Shown here one piece after another: positions 9,262 to 17,923 of a stretch of DNA of 64,000 bases; positions within the stretch are counted from its first letter, which is position 1; the number at the start of each line of letters is the position of its first letter. Both the position numbers and the translations under genes were made by a program. Source of the DNA: SZUA-36 sp963759155. GTDB lineage: Bacteria; Pseudomonadota; Gammaproteobacteria; Xanthomonadales; SZUA-36. The stretch covers positions 310,001 to 374,000 of the forward strand of contig CAVWXX010000005.1 of NCBI GenBank assembly GCA_963759155.1. Reading direction: 5' to 3'. Below the pieces are notes generated by a model. The model saw nothing but the letters and a program-made list of their open reading frames with translations. It searched no databases and was not told where the DNA came from.

Positions 9262-10817
9262 CCTTTATTCTCCAGCATTTCAAAGAGGTACTGATCTGCT
9301 TCTTCTGAGTCCATGATGGTCAGCATTTGCAGCATTTCACGCTTGAGCTCCGGGTCGGTCTCGGTTTTCATCAGGCTGATCAGTCCCTCGACATTTTCCA
9401 TGATCATCATGGATTGGATAACCGCCTTTTTTTCAGAGCGCGATCCGTTCGGATAAAGCCCTGCGAGGTATCGGGCTGCATCTTCATCATCGCTGACCGC
9501 CAACATCTGTATCGCCTGGGACCGCAACTCTTCATTTGTTTCGGTCTGCAGCACTTTCTCGAGTCCATCGATATCATCGGCGATCATCATGGATTCGAGA
9601 ATCTGTTTACGCAGCTCCATTTGCTTAACGGATGCGTAGAGCGAGCCCATTTCCTCAGTCGCCTCCATCACACCCAGCATGTGGATCGCGTCGCGCCTGA
9701 GTTCAGTGTCGGTCTCGGTGCGGACGATTTTCAGTGCCAGTTCCTTTGCGTCATCCATCATCACCAGGGATTCGAGAACCGCCTTCTTTTCCCCGGTGCT
9801 GGTCGCCTTGTCATAGACTGACTCGAGCAACTCAAGCGCCCCTTCATCGTCTTCCATTGCAATGCCCTGTATGGCCGTTTTACGCAATGCAGGGTTTGTC
9901 TCTGTCTCAAGGACCTGTCGTAAAGTCCGGGTGTCACCGGCCAGGAAATAGGCTTCCAGAACAGCGGCTCTGGTTTCATCATCTTTAAGTGTCGGGTATA
10001 TCTCCCGCAACTCATCAGTCGCATCCATCATTCCCAGTGTGCGGATGATGTCTCTTTGTAGCTGGGGACTCTTTTCCTGCTTAAGAAGATCACTCAGAAT
10101 CTCCTCCAGTTCACCCGATTCATCACCGATCATATAGGCGTGAATAACGGCTTGTTTGACCTCGACGTTATCGGACTCGCGGTACAGGTCTGCGAGCAGG
10201 TCGATCGAAGGCTGACTATCGGACATACCCAGCATATGAATCGCATTTGCCTGTAATTCCGGATTCTTGCTGTCACGTGCGATGCTGGCAATGGCTTCCT
10301 GGGCCACGGGGTCATCACTCATGCCCAACATAAAAAGCGAGTCTTCACGTATGCTTTCTGAGTCAGAGTTTTTCAACACGTCCATTACCAGCGGCAAAGC
10401 CCGCTCCGGATCACGATCCATCAGCTGCGCCAGTGCAAACATGCGCAAATCTTCATCCATTCCATTTTCATCTGAAACTTCAGCCAGTACCGGCGCAGTG
10501 TCACCATGCTCAATTTGCAATACCCGGGCCTCTTTTACCCAGCGGCTATCGGGGTATTTGCGTTCCAGGTTTTTCACCTGGCGTTCGGCTTCCTTATTAC
10601 GCCCTGCTTTGTAGAGTGCATGTGCACGCCAGTACATGGAGGCATCTGCGGTGCTCTTGTCAGCCTTTATCGCCTTGTTGAACTGCTCGGCAGCGACCGT
10701 CCAGTTCTGCTCACGCAATGCCTTCTGACCTTCATCATAAGGTGTCTGTGCCAGCACCGTTGCTGCTACCAATACCGTGGTCAGCGTGGCTGTCGTCAAG
10801 TATCTCTTAATGTCCAT
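9258..10817 (-). CDS. Exported TPR/HEAT-repeat protein, operon gene 3
   Basis: 519 residues with a signal peptide ending at about TVLA-Q. An N-terminal TPR-like unit (residues about 25-90) with WTVAAEQFNKAIKADKST is followed by roughly a dozen HEAT-like units of about 30 residues. Their shared core reads AIHMLGMSD, IIRTLGMMD, AIHMLGVME, AIQMLAVSD and MLQMLTIMD, often preceded by ETDPELRR. The regularity suggests expansion by internal duplication. It probably forms a long periplasmic solenoid that binds another protein. It starts 10 bases after the anti-sigma-like gene and overlaps the next HEAT gene by four bases. The biological role is unknown. Confidence 0.78.
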   Translation of the reverse strand: MDIKRYLTTATLTTVLVAATVLAQTPYDEGQKALREQNWTVAAEQFNKAIKADKSTADASMYWRAHALYKAGRNKEAERQVKNLERKYPDSRWVKEARVLQIEHGDTAPVLAEVSDENGMDEDLRMFALAQLMDRDPERALPLVMDVLKNSDSESIREDSLFMLGMSDDPVAQEAIASIARDSKNPELQANAIHMLGMSDSQPSIDLLADLYRESDNVEVKQAVIHAYMIGDESGELEEILSDLLKQEKSPQLQRDIIRTLGMMDATDELREIYPTLKDDETRAAVLEAYFLAGDTRTLRQVLETETNPALRKTAIQGIAMEDDEGALELLESVYDKATSTGEKKAVLESLVMMDDAKELALKIVRTETDTELRRDAIHMLGVMEATEEMGSLYASVKQMELRKQILESMMIADDIDGLEKVLQTETNEELRSQAIQMLAVSDDEDAARYLAGLYPNGSRSEKKAVIQSMMIMENVEGLISLMKTETDPELKREMLQMLTIMDSEEADQYLFEMLENKG

Positions 10818-10827
10818 AGTGGTGTCC

Positions 10828-11586
10828 TTAAACCGAAATTTCGGGTTTGTTTAATTGCTTGTTCATGACGCGAACCCTGAACAAGAGGCCATCTCTGACT
10901 TCCTGCTGCATACGTTCGCGGGTCGCCGGCGAGCCCGATTGGGCCTGGTAGGCCAGTTCGATCAGCAAAGGTTCGAGATCGGCCAGGAATGCGGCGAGTT
11001 TGTGATTACCCTCTGAAGCTGCTGCCTGCCGGTATAAGCGGTTGGCAACCAGCATGTCAGTGGCGTAATCGGTGTCATTTGAGCTCGTCTCTGAAGTATT
11101 GACGAACTGTGTCAGAACCAGGTTGACCTGTTCAAGATGGGCGGATACCGAGTGTGTTAATAAACGACCGGAATCAATGTCCGCCAGGACCACTGAAGTT
11201 GCTCCGGGTAATACCCCGGGTTCGTTGCTGATTTCCTGCCCGCCATTACGGCCGAGCGTGAACGCCAGTACCGCCACCAGAACCACGGAAAGCGCGCCTG
11301 CCAGGCTAAACCGCGGTTGAACCAACGATGCCAGCCACGCGCTTATACGGCCCGTGGATTTCGTATCTTCTTCACCTAAATGTGATGAAATTCGTTGCCA
11401 TACCTCTGCACCATAATCATCACCACGCTGTGGTGGTTGATAGGCATCAGCCAGTTTTAGTTCGTCGCATAATGCGTCGTAACGGGCTGATAGCGCTTCT
11501 GATTCGGCCACTTTTACAGCGAGTGCCGGATCATCGTGTTCGCCGTAATAGAGCAAGGTCAGGTCTTCGTCGGTGATATGTCTCAT
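10828..11586 (-). CDS. Membrane anti-sigma-factor-like protein
   Basis: 252 residues. A cytoplasmic N-terminal domain (MRHITDEDLTLLYYGEHDDP, about residues 1-90) resembles anti-sigma domains. A single transmembrane segment (SLAGALSVVLVAVLAFTLG, about 120) and a periplasmic C-terminal half follow. The zinc-binding HxxxCxxC of ZAS anti-sigma factors is not seen; only ARYDALCDEL remains. The start overlaps the stop of the sigma gene by four bases, the usual sigma/anti-sigma coupling. By analogy it would hold the sigma factor at the inner membrane until a periplasmic signal arrives. Assignment depends mostly on topology and position. Confidence 0.72.
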   Translation of the reverse strand: MRHITDEDLTLLYYGEHDDPALAVKVAESEALSARYDALCDELKLADAYQPPQRGDDYGAEVWQRISSHLGEEDTKSTGRISAWLASLVQPRFSLAGALSVVLVAVLAFTLGRNGGQEISNEPGVLPGATSVVLADIDSGRLLTHSVSAHLEQVNLVLTQFVNTSETSSNDTDYATDMLVANRLYRQAAASEGNHKLAAFLADLEPLLIELAYQAQSGSPATRERMQQEVRDGLLFRVRVMNKQLNKPEISV

Positions 11587-12134
11587 GTTGCCACCAGTGG
11601 TCTTAGTGCAATGCGCATCTTCTTGACTGCGCGGAAAATGTTCTGTTTACAGGCGCCCGTGGTTATCTCCATGATGCGGGCTACTTCCTGGATCGAATGG
11701 CCTTCGTAATGTTTAAGCAACAGGGCCGTGCGTTCTGCATCACTCAAATCCATCATGGCCGCCTGTGTTTGCCGGCTGATATCGATCTGGGTGCCGGTAT
11801 CAGGTAGCTGCGCCGCCCGATCGGTTGTTTCCCATTCAGGTTCTGCAGTCTCGAACTGCTTGCGTCTCACGTGTTTGCGCAGGTAATCCATGGATGTATT
11901 GACCGTGATGCGGTGTAACCAGGATTTAAAACTGGCATCCATCCTGAACTCGCCAATCTTTCGCCAGGCCTTGATAAAGGCCTCCTGAACAATATCTTCA
12001 GCGGCGTTTTCATCACCGCTCAAACGCCAGGCCAGGCGAAACATCGCGTGGCTGTGTTCCAGCACCAGTTGACGAAACGCTGCACGGTCGCCTTTGGCGG
12101 CTTTGCGGATGATTTGTTGTTCGGTTTGGCTCAT
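11583..12134 (-). CDS. ECF-type RNA polymerase sigma factor
   Basis: 183 residues. Region 2 is clear (MFRLAWRLSGDENAAEDIVQE, then FKSWLHRITVNTSMDYLRKH, about residues 30-85). Region 4 (DAERTALLLKHYEGHSIQEV, then MEITTGACKQNIFRAVKKM, about 130-175) gives the helix-turn-helix for the -35 element. ECF factors redirect RNA polymerase to envelope- or stress-response genes. It heads a four-gene operon with an anti-sigma-like gene and two HEAT-repeat genes, so it probably autoregulates. The 127-base gap upstream has a TATACT at about 12 bases before the ATG but no convincing partner -35. Confidence 0.92.
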   Translation of the reverse strand: MSQTEQQIIRKAAKGDRAAFRQLVLEHSHAMFRLAWRLSGDENAAEDIVQEAFIKAWRKIGEFRMDASFKSWLHRITVNTSMDYLRKHVRRKQFETAEPEWETTDRAAQLPDTGTQIDISRQTQAAMMDLSDAERTALLLKHYEGHSIQEVARIMEITTGACKQNIFRAVKKMRIALRPLVAT

Positions 12135-12261
12135 TTCAGAAGTATAGACGGGAGGGGTGCGGCTTAGGTTAGCCGGGTAACGAAAATAAATACTTCTATT
12201 GAAGAGATCAGGTCAGGAATCGCGAACAGGATAACCCGTCAAAAGCCCGGCCCCGCCTAAC

Positions 12262-14004
12262 CTACTCCATCAAGGCCCGAACCTGTGTGTCATCACCGGT
12301 CAGTTGCCAGTGAATCAACGACATGGGGATTACACCTTGTTGGTCTACCTGTCCGAAGAAATCAGACAAGACGATTTCCTCTTCGGATAATCGACCCATT
12401 TCGGCCAGTAGCCGTTCGATCAGATATTTACCCGTAATATAACTGGTGCCGTATCCGGGTTGACGCAGGTATAGCAGTTGTTCAAAACCCAGCAGATCCA
12501 GATCTTCACGCATCCAGCCACGCGGCGTACGGGCCACGTGAAAATCACGGGCTTCCTGCAGGGTGAAAATATTGGCCTGTGCGTACAGGGAACCAAGACC
12601 ACGGGCCGCACGTTGCGCCAACATGATCCAGACGACTTCGCGGGCGCGCGGGTTGTCATCATATAAACCCGCGTGCATCATCATTTCCTCAAAACCGGTG
12701 GACATACCTTCCGAACGGCTGTCCCAGATATTGTAAAGCAGGGCCTCGCGGCGAATCGGGCTTGGGTGGGGTTGTGCTTCCATCAATGCCAGGTCAAACC
12801 AGTGGTACCAGTGGGTCCACAATGCCAGTTGCTCATAATGTGACACCGTCATGAAGAAATTTCGCGATTGTGCAGGCACAAAACGGCCCATATGTGCCCG
12901 TAATACCGGCTCGATGTAGTCGTATTCCGGAAGAATGTTTTCGTCACGCAGGAATGTTGAGAACCGGATAACAGCTTCTTCAGCACGCTGTTGGTACTCT
13001 TCAGCGCTGGCAATGGCCACCAGCGGAGGCAGTTGACGGTTGCGATGCTCCTCCAGCACCAGCATGGAAACAGCCCGGTCCAGTTCACGCTGAAGCAAGC
13101 CGACCTCTTCCTCCCAACTCAACGGTACGAGGTGTACGTTACGCAATTGCCAGGTGTAATTCTCTTTACCGATCCCCGATGGGCCGGTCTTTGATGATGA
13201 TTGCTCCTCCAGCCACTGGATAAACCCGGCAGTCGCAACCTTTGCGCCCTTCAGGGCTGCGTGGAACTCATCGCCGCCCGCCTGTGTGCTGGTCATCAAC
13301 TCAGCGAGCGTGGTTTCCTGATCCCTCAGGTTCTGAATACCGGCAATCCAAAGCTCACGTGCATTGCCGGTCAGGTTGAGCCGCGCCTGTTGCAAAAGCG
13401 GCGGTATGCTGTTGAGTTCCGCTGTCAGCTTTGCCTCAGCTTGTTGGTCCAGGGGGAATTCATAGGTCCACAGTTCGATTGGCGCATGATGCATGGGGCC
13501 TTCATGGGCAGGTGTATCGCTTTGCGCGGTCCATATGGATGTGTAGTAGGCCGGATCACGAACCCAGGGCTTGAGTACACGGATATTAAAATCCATGCCA
13601 TTCATCTCCGCCCGAACCAGGTGCCAGTCCACCTGCTGCCCTACCGGCCAGCTTGCTATATCGAAAGACATCAGCCGGGCCTGGTAAGTTTTCAGTTCCA
13701 GATGGCGCCGAGCCGTTGTCTCCGCCGTGTAGTCCGGCGCACCGTCGAGTAAAGGCGGGCTTTCAAACTCACGCCAGTCTTCAAACAGGACAAGCAAGTC
13801 CTCATAGCGATTATTGCTGGCTTCATCTTGAGTCAAACCCGTCTGGGGAAAGGCCGCAATGGTCATCATCAGCATGATGACCAGCGTTCGACATGAGCTG
13901 AAATATAGCCGGAAACCTGTGCTGAATCTGCTTGGGGGTATACTCCCCACTGATTCTATTTCGGTGCAGGATTCATGACAAAATAGAGACTTAATTGTAC
14001 CCAT
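12262..14004 (-). CDS. DUF885-like exported protein lacking the usual HExxPGHH motif
   Basis: 580 residues from an ATG with AAGGA nine bases upstream. A hydrophobic stretch after about 35 residues (LVIMLMMTIAAFPQTG) looks like a late signal peptide or anchor, so the true start may be internal. The C-terminal region (SEGMSTGFEEMMMHAGLYDD, then RGLGSLYAQANIFTLQEARD, and PGYGTSYITGKYLIERLL) follows the DUF885 pattern. The metal-ligand motif HExxPGHHLQ expected just before it is absent, with YNIWDSRSEG at that place. If so, it is a non-catalytic relative, or a different activity. Converges with nothing; the MFS gene lies 30 bases upstream in the same direction. Confidence 0.6.
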   Translation of the reverse strand: MGTIKSLFCHESCTEIESVGSIPPSRFSTGFRLYFSSCRTLVIMLMMTIAAFPQTGLTQDEASNNRYEDLLVLFEDWREFESPPLLDGAPDYTAETTARRHLELKTYQARLMSFDIASWPVGQQVDWHLVRAEMNGMDFNIRVLKPWVRDPAYYTSIWTAQSDTPAHEGPMHHAPIELWTYEFPLDQQAEAKLTAELNSIPPLLQQARLNLTGNARELWIAGIQNLRDQETTLAELMTSTQAGGDEFHAALKGAKVATAGFIQWLEEQSSSKTGPSGIGKENYTWQLRNVHLVPLSWEEEVGLLQRELDRAVSMLVLEEHRNRQLPPLVAIASAEEYQQRAEEAVIRFSTFLRDENILPEYDYIEPVLRAHMGRFVPAQSRNFFMTVSHYEQLALWTHWYHWFDLALMEAQPHPSPIRREALLYNIWDSRSEGMSTGFEEMMMHAGLYDDNPRAREVVWIMLAQRAARGLGSLYAQANIFTLQEARDFHVARTPRGWMREDLDLLGFEQLLYLRQPGYGTSYITGKYLIERLLAEMGRLSEEEIVLSDFFGQVDQQGVIPMSLIHWQLTGDDTQVRALME

Positions 14005-14034
14005 GACATTAATTCCTTATCTGGTTCGAAGCCT

Positions 14035-15276
14035 TCAGTCGCTTCCTCTTCCCAACTCATCTTCATAAATCTGCGACCGCGTTTGCGTTGAGGCCAACGC
14101 ATCGCTGAACGATGTCTGGTCAACTTCCACCGGCTGTGGTTTTATCAGTCTTCGCGTCAGCACATAGATTGCCAAAAACAAATGAACCGTACAGGTAAAC
14201 AGAAACAGGGACCCGGCGCTTGAAAATGACATCAGCATTGATGCGAGAAAAGGCCCGATAATGGCCCCTATTCCATACATCAACAACAGACCTGCAGACA
14301 CCATGACAAAGTCTCCGGCTTCAGCGCGATCATTTGCCTGTGCGACAGATATTGAGTAAACAGGGAAGGCCATCGCCCCCCATAAGGCCGCCAATGTAAT
14401 CAAGCCGGTGCTTGATAGCTCCGGTGCCATGCGCCACATAATGGCACCAATGATGACAGCAACAAGCGATATTCCAGCCAACACGGTACGTCGATCAGTA
14501 TGATCAGATAACCATCCCAGTGGCCATTGACCTATAGCGCCCCCAAACACAACCGCCGTCATAAAGTTGGCAGTTAAAGAGATATCACCGGAATAGGTAA
14601 CGGAAAAGACCGGAGCCAGTGCCCAAAAAGAGCCGTTGGTCAGACCACAGACCAGGCTGCCCAGCATTCCCACTTTTGAGTTGTTGTAGAGGTAACGAAA
14701 ATTCAGTTTTGCATCTTCAATGGGGCGCGGGGTTTCAGACTTTGAAAGTGCCACCGGCACCGCCGCCAGCGAAACCAGCACGGACGCTAGCGCAAATAAA
14801 TTAAGGTCCAGCGGTTCATACAGTAATAACATCTGCTGGCCTACACCCAGCACTGTCATATTGATCAAAATGTACGCGGAAAAAACCCTGCCGCGATTAT
14901 CATTTGTCGAGCGCTCATTTAGCCAGCTTTCAATAACAAGATAGAGTATCGCAAAGCAAAACCCGGAAACAAAACGAAGCGAGCTCCATATCCAGGGATC
15001 GACCCACAGGCCGTGAAGTATAGGCGTGGCTGAAGCAATAGCGGTCATCGCGGCAAATACCCGAATATGCCCAACCCCGCGTATTAAAGCGGCACCCTTC
15101 CAGCACCCGTAGGTGAACCCCAGAAAATAGCTTGCACCCATCAGGCCGATGGAGATAGTTGAAAAATTTTCCAGTGTCGCGCGCACCGGTATCAGCGTGC
15201 CCTGCAAACCCTGACCGGTAAGCAGGATAGCCGTCCCGAACAGCAGGGCAGCGACCGACGTGATGGCACGGATCAT
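14035..15276 (-). CDS. MFS transporter (12-TM)
   Basis: 413 residues with alternating hydrophobic helices throughout. MFS features include a long loop between the two six-helix halves (about residues 185-205, ALSKSETPRPIEDAKLNF) and GWLSDHTDRRTVLAG, the motif-A equivalent of the second half. The N-terminus (GTAILLTGQGLQGTLIPVRA) resembles the YcaD/UMF2-type group of putative exporters or importers. The substrate is unknown. The ATG overlaps the stop codon of an MscS fragment by one base (TAATG), so it may once have been translationally coupled to that gene. Confidence 0.82.
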   Translation of the reverse strand: MIRAITSVAALLFGTAILLTGQGLQGTLIPVRATLENFSTISIGLMGASYFLGFTYGCWKGAALIRGVGHIRVFAAMTAIASATPILHGLWVDPWIWSSLRFVSGFCFAILYLVIESWLNERSTNDNRGRVFSAYILINMTVLGVGQQMLLLYEPLDLNLFALASVLVSLAAVPVALSKSETPRPIEDAKLNFRYLYNNSKVGMLGSLVCGLTNGSFWALAPVFSVTYSGDISLTANFMTAVVFGGAIGQWPLGWLSDHTDRRTVLAGISLVAVIIGAIMWRMAPELSSTGLITLAALWGAMAFPVYSISVAQANDRAEAGDFVMVSAGLLLMYGIGAIIGPFLASMLMSFSSAGSLFLFTCTVHLFLAIYVLTRRLIKPQPVEVDQTSFSDALASTQTRSQIYEDELGRGSD

Positions 15277-15447
15277 TATTTTGCCGGCTTCATTGCTGGA
15301 GCTGGATACCAGGCTTCAGGTGCAACATTTTCTATCAATTGCGGGTCGCTCGTGTAAGCCGGGGTCATGACCTGAACACCACGTTCATTGAAAATATCAC
15401 GAATATTATCAGAGACTAAAAGCCCTGAACCGTGAAGAGAATAAAGA
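15276..15447 (-). pseudogene. C-terminal remnant of an MscS-family mechanosensitive channel
   Basis: About 55 codons are open on the minus strand with no start codon and a stop just upstream. They read as the C-terminal end of an MscS-type channel: SDNIRDIFNERGVQVMTPAY, then TSDPQLIENVAPEAWYPAPA and a short tail. In intact channels this segment ends the cytoplasmic vestibule (typically NIQDVFNEYGVQIMSPHY...DQWYAAPA). Everything upstream (membrane helices, beta domain) is missing; 15448-15522 shows no related frame. The stop codon overlaps the ATG of the MFS gene. A deletion relic is the simplest explanation. Confidence 0.72.
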
Positions 15448-15522
15448 TTCTAATCTTATCGGATATTAACACGTTTACCCGCTTTGATAGCGTCTGATGA
15501 CAAGCCGCCAAAGGTGTCATAA

Positions 15523-15942
15523 CTATCTCGGTGGCATCTCTTCATGCTCCGGCAGGTCACTCACATGCGTGTACCAGGCGGGTCTTGAGCCACAGAATAT
15601 GTTTTGCGTTGGCCGGATACCCGGGTCTTCATCAAGTGTTCCGGCGGGGATGATGACCACCTTTTTGCTCTTTGACAGCCATGGCAATGACGACCCGCAG
15701 TTTTTACAGAAACAGGTGGCAAAATACTTTGTATCCTCCGGGTCGTATCGGCCAACCAATTCTTCACCGCTCAACCAACTGAAGTCTCCAGGCGCGGCGA
15801 AGAGATTGGCCGCATGCGCGCTGCCAGTAAATTTTCTGCAGCGGGAGCAATGGCAATATTGAAACACACCCATATTCCCGGTGATCTGGTAGCGCACTTT
15901 CCTGCACAGGCAACTACCGGTGACGACTTTTCCGGACTCCAT
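15523..15942 (-). CDS. GFA/CENP-V domain zinc protein (copy 1)
   Basis: 139 residues from the ATG at 15942, chosen because AGGAGG lies at ideal spacing; an upstream in-frame start would add 14 basic residues. The zinc ligands of the glutathione-dependent formaldehyde-activating (GFA) fold are complete: GSCLCRKV, YCHCSRCRKFTGSAHA and CFCKNCGSS. Family members are small soluble zinc proteins; true GFA catalyses glutathione-formaldehyde condensation, but most relatives have no proven reaction. Two more GFA genes occur in this window (17342 and 40470). It is the last gene of a minus-strand run with EamA and GNAT genes. Confidence 0.85.
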   Translation of the reverse strand: MESGKVVTGSCLCRKVRYQITGNMGVFQYCHCSRCRKFTGSAHAANLFAAPGDFSWLSGEELVGRYDPEDTKYFATCFCKNCGSSLPWLSKSKKVVIIPAGTLDEDPGIRPTQNIFCGSRPAWYTHVSDLPEHEEMPPR

Positions 15943-15988
15943 AAAACCTCCTTTCTCCCGCCTTCGACGAAACCGAAAGCTCAATCAT

Positions 15989-16843
15989 TTATCGTTTTTG
16001 CACTATGACCAGTGCAATTCCGCCCAGTATAGCAACAGATGCCAGGACCAGGCGTAAGGTCACAGGCTCACCCAGAAAAACAATGCCGCCCAGTGCGGCA
16101 ATCACCGGAACACTGAGCTGTACACTGGCGGCGCTGGTATTTTTCAAGGCCGGCAGGACGGTATACCAGATGGCATAACCGCAACCGGAAGCCAATGCAC
16201 CGGAAGCAATGGCATAACCAACACCGGCAGCATCAACGGAAACGAACTTGACCATGAGCAGACTCAAAACCACCGTAACAGGTACCGAACGTAAAAAGTT
16301 TCCGGCCGTTACCCGAATCGGGTCACCGGCACCTTTACCGCGCAAGGAATAAACACCCCAGGCGATGCCCGCCCCAATCATCAGCATGGCGCCCAACAAA
16401 GGCGGGGCCGAAAGACCCGGCAGCAACAGACCAACCAGCCCACCAAAAGCAAGCAAAACGCCAAACGTCTGCAATAGCCGAAGACGCTCACCCGTCCAAA
16501 CCCCATAACTGATCATGGTGACCTGTACCGCACCAAACAGCAGCAGGGCGCCACTGGCTGCAGACAGGCTGATATAGGCAAATGAGAAACCGGCCGCATA
16601 GGCAAACAGGGCCAAAGCTGATGCCCAGTTACCCTCACCCGCCGGGGCATTTTGTTTCATTCGTACCAATAGCCACAGCACCAGCGCACCGGATACCAGG
16701 CGAATGGCTGTGAAGCTTGCCGGATCAATAGCGGTATGTTTAAGCGCCTGCCGGCAAAGAAGAGAGTTGCCCGCAAACGCGATCATGGCCAGGCTTGTCA
16801 GGCTGATAATACGTGCATAGGACATGGGTCGCTGCAGCTTCAA
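15989..16843 (-). CDS. EamA/DMT-superfamily transporter
   Basis: 284 residues with ten predicted transmembrane helices in two EamA repeats. The helices include ISLTSLAMIAFAGNSLLCRQ at the N-terminus and a second-repeat ending ALGGIVFLGEPVTLRLVLAS, the typical closing helices of drug/metabolite exporters. It overlaps the stop of the GNAT gene by four bases, so the two are probably translated together. These carriers export metabolites or amino acids; the substrate here is unknown. The last ten residues (ALVIVQKR) form the usual short basic cytoplasmic end. Confidence 0.87.
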   Translation of the reverse strand: MKLQRPMSYARIISLTSLAMIAFAGNSLLCRQALKHTAIDPASFTAIRLVSGALVLWLLVRMKQNAPAGEGNWASALALFAYAAGFSFAYISLSAASGALLLFGAVQVTMISYGVWTGERLRLLQTFGVLLAFGGLVGLLLPGLSAPPLLGAMLMIGAGIAWGVYSLRGKGAGDPIRVTAGNFLRSVPVTVVLSLLMVKFVSVDAAGVGYAIASGALASGCGYAIWYTVLPALKNTSAASVQLSVPVIAALGGIVFLGEPVTLRLVLASVAILGGIALVIVQKR

Positions 16844-17307
16844 GGCTGACTTTGAACAATTAATTTCATTGGATAAAAAACCACCCCATTTTTTTCTTTT
16901 GGGCCTGGTTGAGCGACAAACCCGAGCTTTTTATAAACACCCAATGCGTAGTAAGAAGAGTTGACTGTAAACTCACCCGTGTTGCCATCAAGCAGGCATT
17001 CTTTCATCGCAAGTTGCCAGAGTTTTTTCGCGATTCCCTGGCGGTGAAACTGTTCTGCAACAAACAAGTGATACAGGTGAGCATTGCCCTTAACAGCCAC
17101 AACTCCTGCGAGTAATTCCTTAACTTCAGCAACATGGTAACGATACCCTGATTGCATACTTTGTTTTATCGCGCCCGCTGTCATCGTGCCAAGCAGAAAA
17201 TCTCTGCCTTCAGGTGAAAATTCCCCGGCAATAAATTTTTCAACAAGTTCACAAATCAGCTTGCTGATAGCTTCCGAATCATCGGGTACTGCTGCCCTGA
17301 TCCTCAC
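16840..17307 (-). CDS. GNAT-family N-acetyltransferase
   Basis: 155 residues. It begins with the GNAT pattern MRIRAAVPDDSEAISKLICE. The acetyl-CoA binding motif A is HLYHLFVAEQFHRQGIAKKL (about residues 77-96, with Q/RxxGxA), and YYALGVYKKLGFVAQPG follows as motif B. Such enzymes acetylate small amines or protein N-termini; the substrate cannot be inferred. Four-base overlap with the EamA transporter gene suggests they act in one process, for example modification plus export of a small molecule, but that is only an inference from coupling. Confidence 0.88.
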   Translation of the reverse strand: MRIRAAVPDDSEAISKLICELVEKFIAGEFSPEGRDFLLGTMTAGAIKQSMQSGYRYHVAEVKELLAGVVAVKGNAHLYHLFVAEQFHRQGIAKKLWQLAMKECLLDGNTGEFTVNSSYYALGVYKKLGFVAQPGPKEKNGVVFYPMKLIVQSQP

Positions 17308-17341
17308 ATCTCACACTCTTCAAATTAAACGGCTTGTTCTC

Positions 17342-17779
17342 CTATTCCGGCAAGAATTCACCGGAACCACCCATTTCCGCAGGAAAATCCTTTAGTTTTG
17401 GCAAACCGTCTTTGATTGGCAGCGTTGCCTCCTGGTAATTGACATGTACAGCAGGTTTGTGTGGAAATGTTGGAATGGCAGCGGCATAGACATCAGTGAG
17501 TCCCATACCCGGGTGCTCTGAGAGAAAGTGACCGCCACAGGTTTTGCACCATTTGCGATCACTTTGTGGTGTTTTGTTATAACTGCCAATATTGTCAGCA
17601 CCTTTCGTGATTTGCACAGCTTCAGGTTTCCAAAGACTGAACGCATTGACAGGCCCACCAGACCAGTGCCGGCACGACTCACAGTGGCAATAGCCCATCG
17701 CTTCAGGTTCACCGGCTACCGTAAATTCAACCGCTCCACAAAAACAACTTCCCTGGTAGGTTTTCTCGGCACTCATCAT
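17342..17779 (-). CDS. GFA/CENP-V domain zinc protein (copy 2)
   Basis: 145 residues from the ATG at 17779 (ATGATG, with CTGGAG upstream; an earlier in-frame start adds eight residues without a ribosome site). Zinc-ligand clusters of the GFA fold are intact: GSCFCGAVEF, GYCHCESCRHWSGGP and WCKTCGGH. The C-terminal half has HPGMGLTDVYAAAIPTFPHK, seen in a common GFA subgroup. Reaction unknown; classical GFA binds glutathione and formaldehyde. It is followed by the GNAT gene after 34 bases and is separated by about 140 bases from the divergent dehydrogenase gene, the only plausible promoter zone here. Confidence 0.85.
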   Translation of the reverse strand: MMSAEKTYQGSCFCGAVEFTVAGEPEAMGYCHCESCRHWSGGPVNAFSLWKPEAVQITKGADNIGSYNKTPQSDRKWCKTCGGHFLSEHPGMGLTDVYAAAIPTFPHKPAVHVNYQEATLPIKDGLPKLKDFPAEMGGSGEFLPE

Positions 17780-17923
17780 GATTTCTCCAGTTACTTTTTC
17801 CAAGTATGAGCTTAAAGCCTAAGTTGTTTCCTGATGATTATCCAGCAGACCGGGTACATAAGACGCTGGAAGTTGCTACCATACTGCTCTGGTTAATCCA
17901 TAAAGTTTTCAGGGAAATAACAC

